NCBI RefSeq assembly: GCF_000236905.1
Contig: NC_016522.1
Coordinates: forward strand, 248,001-312,000
Length of the DNA stretch: 64,000 nucleotides
Source of the DNA: Tetrapisispora phaffii CBS 4417
Lineage: Eukaryota > Ascomycota > Saccharomycetes > Saccharomycetales > Saccharomycetaceae
Direction of reading: 5' to 3'
Made by a program: the position numbers and the translations under genes. How positions within the stretch are numbered: the first letter of the stretch is position 1; each line of letters opens with the position of its first letter. Below are positions 51,992 to 61,326 of this stretch, piece by piece. The notes beneath the pieces were generated by a model that was not told where the DNA came from, did no database searches, and was given only the letters and a program-made list of their open reading frames with translations.

Positions 51992-53695
51992 ACAACTAAA
52001 CAGTAATAGTATATAAAAAACGACTATAAAAGATATCATGATACATTGAGAAGTGTAGTGAAGGAGGAGAATAGGGGGTGTTTATATCGTACTATAGTAA
52101 TTTACAGAATACAAATAAACAACATATGTATATATAATAGTATGTATCTCCGAATACACATATCACAAGATTGCACTAGCCTCGCGCCTCTAAAGCATTA
52201 TGTTTTTGACACATTCATTTATTCGGATTTGAGATTTATCGTGTTTCTTCAGGCGGTTGCCAAAACTGGACAAAGACCGCATTTTAGGAAACGTAAAAGT
52301 AAAAATATCACGACTCGATCAAGGCTGTGCGTTGAAACAGTGGAGAAACAGTAGTGGTGGTGAAAAGACAGGGAGGATAGAAGTATACACATTAAGAGAA
52401 GACGACGATGCAGCTAATGTGAAATAATTGCTTTCGGTCATGCTGTAAGCACCATTAAAATTAAAGGTGTAGTGACTGGGTACGGTTGAAATACCAGGGA
52501 TGCATGCATCTTAGGAGCATGAGATCATTTGTTTAAGTGCAGGATTGGAGTATTCTATAAATCTAGTAAATTACTTGTGTTAAAAAATTCTTCAGAAAAC
52601 AGTGTATAGATGTATGACGGATTATTAATTAGACATATTTCATTCGGTGCACTATAATTGGCAGCATATGGATGTACATGGTGTTGTTTGGACCGTCTGA
52701 GACACAAAAGAGGGCAACAAAGAGTTGAGTCTCACGGCTATTGTTCAAGAGGAGGAGATAAAACGGCACCCATAAGTACGTAAATACACGCACACACACA
52801 TATAATATATATGTATTCTAAGATATATTATTTGTGCATGCTACATCAAAATTCCGGTTATACATATATACTTAAATGGTGCGGTTACATGGTAACCTAA
52901 AAATCAGAAATTAGAATAGAGAATGGTCGTTACTTTACATCATAGTTATATCATTGGTATGTGATAGATGACGAAAATGAATAATACATATATATATAAG
53001 TATATATACATATATATATGACACTTTATGACGGGTTTATGATTTTTCTTTTAAATTAGAACTTGAAAAGCATGCATTACACTATTAAAACAAAGATTTA
53101 CCTTAAATTGAGTAAAAATACAGTGTCATTTTTTTAAAAATCGACTAGTGGAGCAGGAACATATATATAATAGCATTGTGTAAATCGATACAGCTCATCG
53201 TGACGTAAAGAGAGGCAAACGAAAAAAAGAAAAAAGCAGAAGCAAAATTCTTGAATTTAACAGTCAACGTTTGAGAACATTTTGCCCATAACAACAAGTA
53301 GAACAAAGAAGTTGGTCTTAAATAAGAAAAAAAGAAATTGAAAACACACAGACGCACACATTTCGGAAGAATACGTTCCACATACAACAAAAACTATAGT
53401 TGGTGAATCTGTACGAACAATTCTCGGACACGCAACCATACAAGACACCCAAATATAAGAGACTGAGAAGTACAAAGATTACGCAACTTATACTCATATT
53501 AGTCCTTTTTACCGTAAACTAAAGTGGTTACAGTAACAGTTTTAATTTTAAATTTTTCACTTTTTCTTACTTTTTTTAGAATTTGTTTTGCTCATTATCA
53601 TTGGCAGGGCGTTTTCATAGATAGAGAGTATTGAAAAATCATAGCAACAGAAATAATTCAAAGTAATTCCAAAAAGGGAAATTATATCGGTTACA

Positions 53696-55615
53696 ATGAA
53701 AGCCACCGTAGAAGAGAATATCGGTTACTCAAATTCAACTAGAGCATATGATGAACAATTAATTAATAATTATCCAAAAATGAAAAATCCTAACTTTAAA
53801 GATAATGATAATAATTCATTTTTTTATAGAATGAATAATATTGGTAATTTTAATGGTAATATCAATAACAATATTATTGATACCGATAATAGAAAAAATT
53901 TGGGCTCATTTACAACAGCAAATCACAAGTTAAAATCAAAAAGAGAACCTAGTTGTGGAGAAACAGATAACACTAATACAACAATAAATAATAATAGTAC
54001 AAATACAACTGCGAATACTAATACTAATTCATATTCAGATATAAATCGTTTGAGAATGCCAAAAAGTAAATCATCTAATAAAAGTAAGATTGATAATAAT
54101 ATACCAAGCACGAATGAAATAATGGACGACCATTTAATGATGAATAATGGTGATGACTACACGGAGTCAAAGAGTGCCATGGATGATAATAAAATCGGTA
54201 GCAGTAACAAACATATCAATATTAACAACGCTAACGTCAACGCCATGACAAATAAACAAATCCTATTTAATAATTCAGTCTATTCTAATCGTCATACTAT
54301 TAACGATCTTTCAATACAGGAAGCATTATCCCCATTTTTTCAACCTTTTGGTGTTGACGTCAGTCATTTACCGATGACTAATCCGCCTATATTTCAGACG
54401 TCATCGATGATGTATGATGACCCTGGTAGAAGGAGAAGAATTTCCATTTCGAATGGTCAAATTAGTCAGTTGGGTGAAGATTTAGAAACATTGGATAATC
54501 TTTATGATTCTCAACCACCTCCTATGCCACATAAGTTTGATATGCATAATAGACAACAGGTCCAATTAGATCATCAGCCAATCCCACAACAGTTACAAGA
54601 ACAAATGCAACAGCAGTTGCAACAGCAGTTGCTGCAACAAAACTACCCTGTTAATATGATACCACAGGGACAATACCCGCACCAATTTCAAGATTTTCCA
54701 AATAATAGAAATAATTTTGAGAATAATAACAATACAAATACCAATAATAATGACATTCCTAATGGTTCAAATGGTTCGCATAGTTCAGCTGACTCCAACG
54801 CCTCACAGTTTAATTCGATTAAAAGATCAGACTCTGGGACTTCTCCATTAACAACCGCAGAAGAAAATAACATGCCAAGAGATATTTATTATAAAAACAT
54901 TAAAGTAAACTCCACTAATGAAAATAGAAAAGATTATTCTGGAAATGATCTTGGTTTACAAAAACCAATTAATGACGGCCAGAACGTTCTTGCAAATAAG
55001 AACTACACCACACATATAAAGAGGGGGGAACAAGATTTCGAAGTACCTGATGAACAAATGAAAGTATCACTTTCACAACAATACCAAATACAGCACCAGC
55101 AAATGGAACAACTAGCATTATCAAATCAACAACAACATCATCAACAACAACAACAACAAATGCCTATGCAGGTGCCTCCTTCTCTTAATATGGGCGCGAA
55201 ACAACAAATGTACATGTCAAATCACGACAATGATATGCATATGAACTACCACCAAGGTCAATTAAAGAACTCTAGTCAGTTAGACAGTATGTCTCCAGGT
55301 ACAGCGTCTTGGAAAAGGACAAGATTGTTGGAAAGGAATAGAATAGCAGCTTCAAAGTGTAGGCAAAGAAAAAAATTTGCTCAACTTCAATTACAAAAAG
55401 ATTATGATGAAATCCGAAACGAAAATCGTGTTATGAAAAGGAAATTAGAATATTATGAGAAATTAGTTTCAAAATTCAAAAAATTTTCTGAAGCACATTT
55501 AAGAAAATGTGATTCTAATAAAGAATCTTTAAAGATTATTGAAGAGATGTTAATGATAGATTCAGGTATTGCTGAAGTTAATGAAACAGGTATAGTGGTA
55601 AAAATAGAAAAATAA
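53696..55615 (+). CDS. CST6: ATF/CREB-family bZIP activator Cst6/Aca1
   Basis: This 639-residue transcription factor carries a bZIP at about residues 540-605. The basic region is RTRLLERNRIAASKCRQRKK, followed by a leucine zipper with LQLQKDYDEI and VMKRKLEYYEKL. Family members bind TGACGTCA and act in non-fermentable carbon use, CO2 sensing and stress. The rest is low-complexity: Asn/Thr-rich from about 80 to 190, and Gln-rich blocks near 300-325 and 460-500. A conserved activation-type segment, LSIQEALSPFFQPFGVDVSHLP, is near 205, followed by PGRRRRISISNGQISQLGEDL near 245. S. cerevisiae has WGD copies CST6 (587 residues) and ACA1 (489). One is present here where both blocks predict it. Confidence 0.93.
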   Translation: MKATVEENIGYSNSTRAYDEQLINNYPKMKNPNFKDNDNNSFFYRMNNIGNFNGNINNNIIDTDNRKNLGSFTTANHKLKSKREPSCGETDNTNTTINNNSTNTTANTNTNSYSDINRLRMPKSKSSNKSKIDNNIPSTNEIMDDHLMMNNGDDYTESKSAMDDNKIGSSNKHININNANVNAMTNKQILFNNSVYSNRHTINDLSIQEALSPFFQPFGVDVSHLPMTNPPIFQTSSMMYDDPGRRRRISISNGQISQLGEDLETLDNLYDSQPPPMPHKFDMHNRQQVQLDHQPIPQQLQEQMQQQLQQQLLQQNYPVNMIPQGQYPHQFQDFPNNRNNFENNNNTNTNNNDIPNGSNGSHSSADSNASQFNSIKRSDSGTSPLTTAEENNMPRDIYYKNIKVNSTNENRKDYSGNDLGLQKPINDGQNVLANKNYTTHIKRGEQDFEVPDEQMKVSLSQQYQIQHQQMEQLALSNQQQHHQQQQQQMPMQVPPSLNMGAKQQMYMSNHDNDMHMNYHQGQLKNSSQLDSMSPGTASWKRTRLLERNRIAASKCRQRKKFAQLQLQKDYDEIRNENRVMKRKLEYYEKLVSKFKKFSEAHLRKCDSNKESLKIIEEMLMIDSGIAEVNETGIVVKIEK

Positions 55616-55966
55616 ACGTTAGATTGATAGACTAATCTCTTTTTAGAATGAGAAAATATACTTAATTGCATACAAAAAGTAATTTAAGACCTGAAGATAA
55701 TGTAATATGTCAGTATATATAAAATTGTACTTAATGTATATTAGTTTTAATCTTAATTTTTGCGTACGTAGCCTACAAGATAGACATGAACTAGAATGTC
55801 GGTACCATTCACTAAATATGTATATATATATTCCATCTATCACGGGAAAAGCAAAATGCCGATGTTGATAATTTTTAATCTTCAAAATATAAAAGGGAGA
55901 TAGCCGCCGAAGGTAAACATAATATATATATATTTAGAATATACAACCAGGAAGAGTTATTTCAAT
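55616..55966. promoter_or_regulatory. CST6-MEI4 intergenic region (MEI4 promoter)
   Basis: This 351-bp AT-rich spacer contains a perfect URS1 (55901-55910) and a TATATATATA run at about 55,922-55,931, both close to the MEI4 exon 1 ATG. This is the layout expected for an early meiotic gene. Confidence 0.8.
55901..55910 (+). promoter_or_regulatory. URS1 (Ume6 site) of MEI4
   Basis: TAGCCGCCGA is a perfect match to URS1. Ume6 binds it to repress early meiotic genes in mitosis and, with Ime1, to induce them in meiosis. It lies 57 bp upstream of the proposed MEI4 ATG and just before a TATA-like run. A ten-base GC-rich match in AT-rich DNA, beside a meiotic gene, is very unlikely by chance. Confidence 0.88.
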
Positions 55967-57213
55967 ATGAACTTCAACAAAGAGAAAGATCTGATTATTG
56001 TATGACATATTGTTTTATTGTATTTGTATGGTTATAGTTTCATTTACTAACAATTAAATTGCAAAACTTCCAAGTGTTGATTTTATGGTAATAGGGGTTG
56101 GCAATAATAAAAAATAGAAGACCAGAACTCTGGAAACAGGTTCAAAACTTTAGGAAACAGAAAATAAATTCTTTGCTAATTGATGGGTATAACGTTTATC
56201 ACCAATATGATACCAGGGAAAGTTTGAGAGATTCCCTTGATCTACCTCCATTAGAATATTTAAAAAAGACTTCGATGTTTTGTGAATTAGAGCCAATACA
56301 TCATTATTTAAGTTACAAGACACATTCGAAGTTATCGAATGAACTTAAAACAATAAATTCCTTTAGTGAAGGTTTAAACCACAATGACATTATAAGATGG
56401 ATATTGCCCCTTTATAAATCGTTTCTGTGCTGTTTATGTTATTCGCAATCAAGTTCAAATGAATATGAGCAAATTGAGAGGATATTAGAATGTGTTCAAC
56501 TTATGATGATCTCATATTGTTCCAAAATTGAGAATTTTACAAACTTTAGGTTTATCATTGAGACTCTTTTTTATAAGCTATTATCGTTTGAAATTTCTCA
56601 AAATTTGAAAACAGATGAGTTAAAAGGTCTTAAACTGACACTTTACACTTTTCTGAAAAAACAAGGTAAGCTAAATGACAGTTTTGGAAAAAATTTGTAT
56701 TTTAAATTTCATTTATCTACCATAGTAAAAACCATTAATTTATTGTTAACCAATTGCAAGAAATCTTTAATTAAGCTACAAGAGGAACAAATCAACATGA
56801 TCGTAACTAATGTTCGTAAGATTGTTGAAACATTAACATCATTGTTAAGTTTATTCAATGAAATTAAGCCAAGAAAACCAAACCTCAAACAAGCTTCTAA
56901 GTATGCATATTGCACAATGTATAAAAATCGAAATATGGTGATTTCAAGAAGACATTATCGTAGATTTGAGAATGTTTTTCTCTCCCTAAAAATGACTGTA
57001 AAGGAACAAATTCAATTTCTCAAATATTTATGTTGTGAAATGGTATCATCACTATCAAGACTTAATTGGAAAATCATTAATATATATTTGACAGAGGAAC
57101 ATCGAAATAAATTATTAAGGACAAAATACGAAATTTTGGCATTGGCTCTGATGGCACAAGATCCAGATATGATAGTAAAAATTAGAACTGAAAAATACAT
57201 AGTATTAGACTAG
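55967..57213 (+). CDS. MEI4: Meiotic recombination protein Mei4, spliced (exons 55967-55999 and 56095-57213)
   Basis: Mei4 works with Rec114 and Mer2 to start meiotic double-strand breaks by Spo11. Exon 1 is 11 codons (MNFNKEKDLII). Exon 2 continues in the same phase with GLAIIKNRRPELWKQ, giving about 383 residues; S. cerevisiae Mei4 has 408. The exon 2 frame has no early ATG of its own; its first one is about 60 codons in. A 5' intron is therefore required. S. cerevisiae MEI4 also has one short intron near its 5' end. Later stretches such as LLIDGYNVYHQYDTRESLRD and AYCTMYKNRNMVISRRHYRRF look helical and basic. Position before ERG28 matches YER044C-A. The symbol rests on synteny, gene structure and URS1; the family is poorly conserved. 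Confidence 0.85.
56000..56094 (+). other. MEI4 intron, 95 nt
   Basis: The 5' splice site is GTATGA, which departs from GTATGT at position six. The branch point TACTAAC is perfect (56045-56051), and the 3' site is TAG (56092-56094), 43 nt beyond the branch A. Removing it joins two phase-0 exons. A later GTATGG at 56026 is too near the branch point and would place a stop in exon 1. The S. cerevisiae MEI4 intron is 88 nt. No Mer1-enhancer-like ATACCCT motif is seen. Confidence 0.82.
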
Positions 57214-57663
57214 TTGGATTATTATCCAGCTACAGTGACAGATAAAGATAAAAATTGTTCTGAATACAGTGACATTTTTACGTTGCAACTTTACTTTCCT
57301 TAAATTTAATTTCGTTCAAACCGGAAGCCGATATAAAAATTCACTATACGAAATTAAAAGAGTTTAAAACATGCAATGTCGATTTGCAGGTAGAGATCAA
57401 AGCAGTAAGGAAATACTGCGTAAATATTACAATGTTAACATTCTAGGTAGAGAAAATCTCGGGTTCTCTTTTGTTAATTGTAATCATATATATTGATTGA
57501 GAGAGCATTATATATATAAAGGTATTTTTATTTTGCCTAAGGTTAATATAATTAAAAAACCGTTAATAATTACTTAAGATAAGCTGCTTACTTTTTTCAG
57601 TCTGAAGTTTATAATAACTTGATTATTTAAACCTAAGTAAACGAATTACCCAAACAATTTAAG
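57214..57663. promoter_or_regulatory. MEI4-ERG28 intergenic region
   Basis: This 450-bp spacer contains a sterol-response-like heptamer (57345-57351) and a TATATATATAAAG run at about 57,509-57,521, both upstream of ERG28. Confidence 0.5.
57345..57351 (-). promoter_or_regulatory. Sterol regulatory element core upstream of ERG28
   Basis: TATACGA on the plus strand is the reverse complement of TCGTATA, the core bound by Upc2/Ecm22, which induce ergosterol genes. It lies 313 bp upstream of the ERG28 ATG. A seven-base AT-rich match can occur by chance, but the gene context is right. Confidence 0.45.
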
Positions 57664-58110
57664 ATGCTATCAGTCAAGGACGTTATTGATTTTACTACCG
57701 CTCGTTTAGCCCAACTACCACCAGGTTATTTACCAAAATGGCTATTGTTCATTTCTGTTGTTTCTGTTTTCAACTCAATTCAAACTTACATTTCTGGCTT
57801 AGAATTAACTCGTAGAGTTTATGAAAGACAACCAACACAAACCACTGAATTAAGTGCCAGAACATTTGGTACATGGACCTTCGTTTCCTGTGTCATCAGA
57901 TTCTATGGTGCTTTTTTCATTAATGAAGAACACATCTTCCAGTTGACTTTTATTTCTTACCTTATTGCCATTACTCATTTCGGTTCAGAATGGTTGATTT
58001 TCGGTACTTGCAAGTTCGGTAAGGGTCTATTAGGTCCATTGGTCGTTGCTACTACCTCTTTAACATGGATGTATAATCAAAAGGAGTACTACACAGGTTT
58101 ACCATGGTAA
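57664..58110 (+). CDS. ERG28: Ergosterol synthesis scaffold Erg28
   Basis: This 148-residue ER membrane protein tethers the C-4 demethylation enzymes Erg25, Erg26 and Erg27, and Erg6, into a complex. About four hydrophobic segments are seen, near residues 25-45, 78-98, 103-122 and 128-140. Family stretches include PPGYLPKWLLFISVVSVFNS, LSARTFGTWTFVSCVIRFYG, and ITHFGSEWLIFGTCKFGKG near the end. The length equals that of S. cerevisiae Erg28 (148). The ATG is the family start. Confidence 0.97.
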   Translation: MLSVKDVIDFTTARLAQLPPGYLPKWLLFISVVSVFNSIQTYISGLELTRRVYERQPTQTTELSARTFGTWTFVSCVIRFYGAFFINEEHIFQLTFISYLIAITHFGSEWLIFGTCKFGKGLLGPLVVATTSLTWMYNQKEYYTGLPW

Positions 58111-58427
58111 ATATCCCAGCTGAATGTTCTATTAGCCCTTATAAATATAGAAATAGAGAACTATAAATATATAGACATATATGTATTTTTTATGAAATTT
58201 TTATGAGATAGAACGAAAACCATTTAAGCTAATGTAATTAATGTTTTTCTAACATATGTCATACTTTATTCAATTAATGAATAGAAAGTTTTCTCTTTAG
58301 TGTGCAAATATCCTTATTACAAGATAAATAGATATATAATGATGAAAACATATGATGATGCTTTTTACAAGCAGCTAAAAATTAAAGACTAAATATATGG
58401 GAAATATAATAGTGCATCTTGTGTAAC
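58111..58427. other. ERG28-BCY1 intergenic region
   Basis: This 317-bp spacer lies between convergent genes. CKA1 and CAP2, which lie between CST6 and BCY1 on S. cerevisiae chromosome IX, are not here. I see nothing else. Confidence 0.5.
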
Positions 58428-59807
58428 TTAATGTTGATGAGTACGAGTTGGATCGTTTAACTTTAAAACATCAACCACAGGACCCAATAATCTTTGGAAC
58501 GCACTCTTACTTAACGTAGCTAATTTCAAATCTGAAGTTGCAGTGACGGTAGCTTGTCTTGGTAGATCATTAATTAAAGCAACTTCGCCAAAGTAATCGT
58601 GACTTTTCAATTGAGCCACTACACCTTCTTTTTCCTTTGTGACAGAAGCGGTACCATTTTCTATAAAGTAAAAATTTTCACCAGTATCACCTTCTCTAAT
58701 TATAACTTGACCATTAGAGTAGGTTTCGATTTCTAATGCATCAGCAATTTTTGCACGGTTGTAATCTGTTAAAGAACTTAAGATTGGGACACTCTTTAAG
58801 AAATCTTCATACATTATTCTCTTCTTGAACGAATGTCCTAGTAAGATTTTTCTGAAAGTCAATCTATCCAAGGCCCATAAAATACAGTCTGAAGTAGCGA
58901 TCACAGTAGCGGCTCTTGGGCTATTGTACATTAGAGCCAGTTCACCGAAATTTGAGCCGACAGAAGAAGAACCTACTTTTTCATCATTGACGAAGAAATC
59001 GACGTTACCTTCTTCAACAACATAGAAATAATCACCATCATCACCTTGTTTAATAATTTCACTACCGTTTGGTACTTTCTTCTCCTCCAATGAGTTGATA
59101 ACCAACTTTTTTGAGTCGAAGTCCAGAGAATTGAACAGGAAGTTCTTTCCAATTGAGTTTTCTAGTCTTCTCATCTGTTCTGGAGATTTTTCCGAATAAT
59201 GTTCTGGTTTCCAATCCTGCTCAAAAGAACGAGGTTCGAATGATTCAGCACTTACAGAAGTACGCCTTAATGCATTAAAATTTCTTGGAATTTCGGAGGA
59301 TATGTGTATGCTATTGTTAATATCTTGCTGGTTGTTGTTGCTGTGATGTGGTTGCTGGATGCTGCTGGGATGAGGTTGCTGGATGCTGTTTCTCTTTGTG
59401 GAAGGATCCAACGGAGAATCTGATTTTTTGATGTCATTGCTCTGACATACGCTGAAATCCGATTTGAAAGGATTATCACTCTCTGAATCAGCGTCGCCGC
59501 CTTGTCTTTGGCCCTTAGTGGATGCAGTGCCTACGACAGTTGATCTATTCACTATTGAGTTTCTCTGGTTGCTTATTACACTTGTTGATCTGCTTTGAGA
59601 AGCGGCGAAAGGGGACTTGAATATGGAGTTTCTTGTCTCGTCGTGTTCCTCGTCATAAGTGTTTCGTAAGAAGAGTTTTCTTTCGTTGGCTAATTTTTCA
59701 TTGAAATAGTTGAAACCGAATTGTAGCAAGTCGCCTTTTGGGTTGTTCGATAGAATGAATTCCTTGAATTCATTCAAGAAATGTTCCTGTTCTTTTGAGA
59801 ATGGCAT
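58428..59807 (-). CDS. BCY1: Regulatory subunit of cAMP-dependent protein kinase, Bcy1
   Basis: This 459-residue regulatory subunit holds the Tpk catalytic subunits inactive until cAMP binds. The N-terminal dimerisation/docking helices are at about 5-40. A Ser/Asn/Gln-rich linker with QQPH repeats follows. The inhibitor sequence RRTSV is at 181-185, with Ser184 as phospho-acceptor. Two cyclic-nucleotide-binding domains follow. Phosphate-binding cassettes are [16 protein letters not shown] near 287 and [16 protein letters not shown] near 409, both with the key Glu and Arg. S. cerevisiae Bcy1 has 416 residues, and the extra length is in the linker. It is the last gene of the chromosome V/IX syntenic block. 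Confidence 0.97.
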   Translation of the reverse strand: MPFSKEQEHFLNEFKEFILSNNPKGDLLQFGFNYFNEKLANERKLFLRNTYDEEHDETRNSIFKSPFAASQSRSTSVISNQRNSIVNRSTVVGTASTKGQRQGGDADSESDNPFKSDFSVCQSNDIKKSDSPLDPSTKRNSIQQPHPSSIQQPHHSNNNQQDINNSIHISSEIPRNFNALRRTSVSAESFEPRSFEQDWKPEHYSEKSPEQMRRLENSIGKNFLFNSLDFDSKKLVINSLEEKKVPNGSEIIKQGDDGDYFYVVEEGNVDFFVNDEKVGSSSVGSNFGELALMYNSPRAATVIATSDCILWALDRLTFRKILLGHSFKKRIMYEDFLKSVPILSSLTDYNRAKIADALEIETYSNGQVIIREGDTGENFYFIENGTASVTKEKEGVVAQLKSHDYFGEVALINDLPRQATVTATSDLKLATLSKSAFQRLLGPVVDVLKLNDPTRTHQH

Positions 59808-60179
59808 TACTTAAAACTAAAATATTGGTAGATGGAGAGATGGAGGAGGGGCGGGAAGGGGTGCTCGTGTAGAGAGGGAGAGTATAGTGGGTATGGAAGT
59901 GTGCTCTCGTATTCGGAAGAAAAGATCTAATTGATTGTAACGAAAGCGTGAATGCGATTATAAACCGATGATTCTATACATGTATGTGCATATAAATATA
60001 AGCGTTTAGAAAATATCCTTAATACACTCATATATATATATATAAAAATGTAATATTGTACGTATGCGATAAAATAAAGAATTAAATTGTTCCACATATG
60101 CAGAAGACAAAAACCCATAATTGCGTCCTTGCAAGTGTGTGTGTGTGTGACAATTAGTAATTTTGAGAGAGTTCACAAC

Positions 60180-60900
60180 AAAAGAGCGGTCGCATCAACG
60201 GGGGGAGCGGAGCCAGCGATGGGAGAAAGAGAGGACGCTGAACCCGTGATTTAGGAAAGGCATCGTCATGTGTTGGAGGGGCCGGTCGTGGGCGACGGGG
60301 TGTCTGGATGCGGTAATTAAAAAAAACGGTGCCGTTATTTGGAAAGGCGAAAAACGGCACGGGCTTGTCCGCGGCATCCTCTTGGCTGGAGGGCGTAAGC
60401 AGAGAAAGCTAAGGCGAGCGTGTGGGCCCCTTCCCCCTCTGAAAGGTGTGCATTGTTGTGGCCCCACTACACCACGCCGCAGCAGTCTCTGCGTTGAGGC
60501 ACGACCCAGAGACAGCAGTGGAGAACAGCACTCACCGACATTTAAACGCACAGGTGTGTTCTGGGTAATCTTTAATTAGTGTGTGTGCATCTCCCCGGAA
60601 GAAACAACGGGTGCGCCTGGCTCTCCGCCATCGCCGTGTCACCGTCGGGCCGCCAGCAGGAAGAGCAGCCGCAGAAGCACAAAAAGATGCTAAGGCGCTG
60701 TGTTGTGCTATTCAGATTGTTCCGGGGGCGCCCAGTGTGTCCACTTGTCAGAGGGGAGAGAAGAGCGGGGGCGTGGAGTGAGTGACAAATGCTTGTCAGC
60801 AGCCTGAAGGACGCCCGCGAGGGAACACAACGCATTCACGAGAAAGTGGAGCCGGGCGGGCGGAAACGGATTGCATGGACGGTAATACGCGGTTGGTTAC
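60180..60900. other. GC-rich intergenic island, function unknown
   Basis: About 700 bp is conspicuously G+C-rich compared with the rest of the window. It has many CG dinucleotides and patches such as GGGGCCGGTCGTGGGCGACG and GGGCCGCCAGCAGG. Open frames of 60-118 codons overlap in several frames on both strands, as expected when stop codons are rare, and none looks like a known protein. A hairpin with 8-bp arms (GTGCCGTT 60329-60336, AACGGCAC 60353-60360) lies near the left part. I looked for telltale RNase P, SRP or telomerase RNA motifs and recognised none. It could be an unusual promoter, a structured RNA gene, or inserted foreign DNA. Confidence 0.6.
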
Positions 60901-60923
60901 CCTCTTGTTTAATAATGATGATC

Positions 60924-60945
60924 CGGGTAATGCTTTATTTACCCG
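60924..60945. promoter_or_regulatory. Inverted pair of Reb1-type sites
   Basis: CGGGTAA (60924-60930) and TTACCCG (60939-60945) face each other, with centres 15 bp apart. They form the boundary between the GC island and AT-rich DNA about 390 bp upstream of RSC8. The paired layout suggests a nucleosome-free anchor for divergent transcription. Confidence 0.6.
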
Positions 60946-61326
60946 ATGTTCTAAATTACTATCACGTGGTTGTTCTAGTTTTTTTCATTTTATGTTAGTC
61001 ATTTTTAACGGCATATTTTGTTGTTTTTTTCTTTTCTCATTGTGCGGGCAAACATGAAGAGAATAACTGCAATTAGTAGTAGTAGTAGTGAGTAGGAGTC
61101 CGCCATATACATATATGGCTATTATAGGATACGCGCGGTGTCTTGACCTGAACAAAATACCACCACTCTAAAGTTCTTCAATATCAAAATATTGCTGCAG
61201 GTAATAAACAAATATAAATATATGTATATATAAAGTGATTGTTCTTTGTAGTCGTCTGAATAAGAGATATCACAGACGCACCATTCGCATACAACAAACT
61301 CATACATAGACTAAACTCCTGGCGCA

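Larger units (their letters stand above)
51564..53695. promoter_or_regulatory. SPO73/CST6 divergent intergenic region with assembly gap
   Basis: This spacer is at least 2.13 kb and includes a TA microsatellite and a 106-N gap. The part before CST6 has a long A/C-rich leader and TATA-like runs at about 52,990-53,020. Open frames at 52046-52354 and 53145-53475 start with non-ATG codons or lie in simple sequence and are not convincing. Long upstream regions are common for yeast stress regulators. Confidence 0.5.
59808..61326. promoter_or_regulatory. BCY1/RSC8 divergent intergenic region with GC-rich island
   Basis: This 1.52-kb spacer is the synteny breakpoint. AT-rich DNA with a short GT repeat (about 60,136-60,149) gives way to a GC-rich island, listed separately. 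An inverted Reb1 pair follows (60924-60945), then poly-T DNA and a GTA trinucleotide run at about 61,075-61,089. The RSC8 leader completes it. Confidence 0.6.

Noticed and set aside
52046..52354. 102-codon frame beside the second assembly gap
   Set aside because: Non-ATG start, no homology recognised, in the long CST6 promoter.
60195..61057. Several overlapping 60-118-codon frames in the GC island
   Set aside because: They occur in several frames on both strands, which is what GC-rich non-coding DNA gives. None has a domain.
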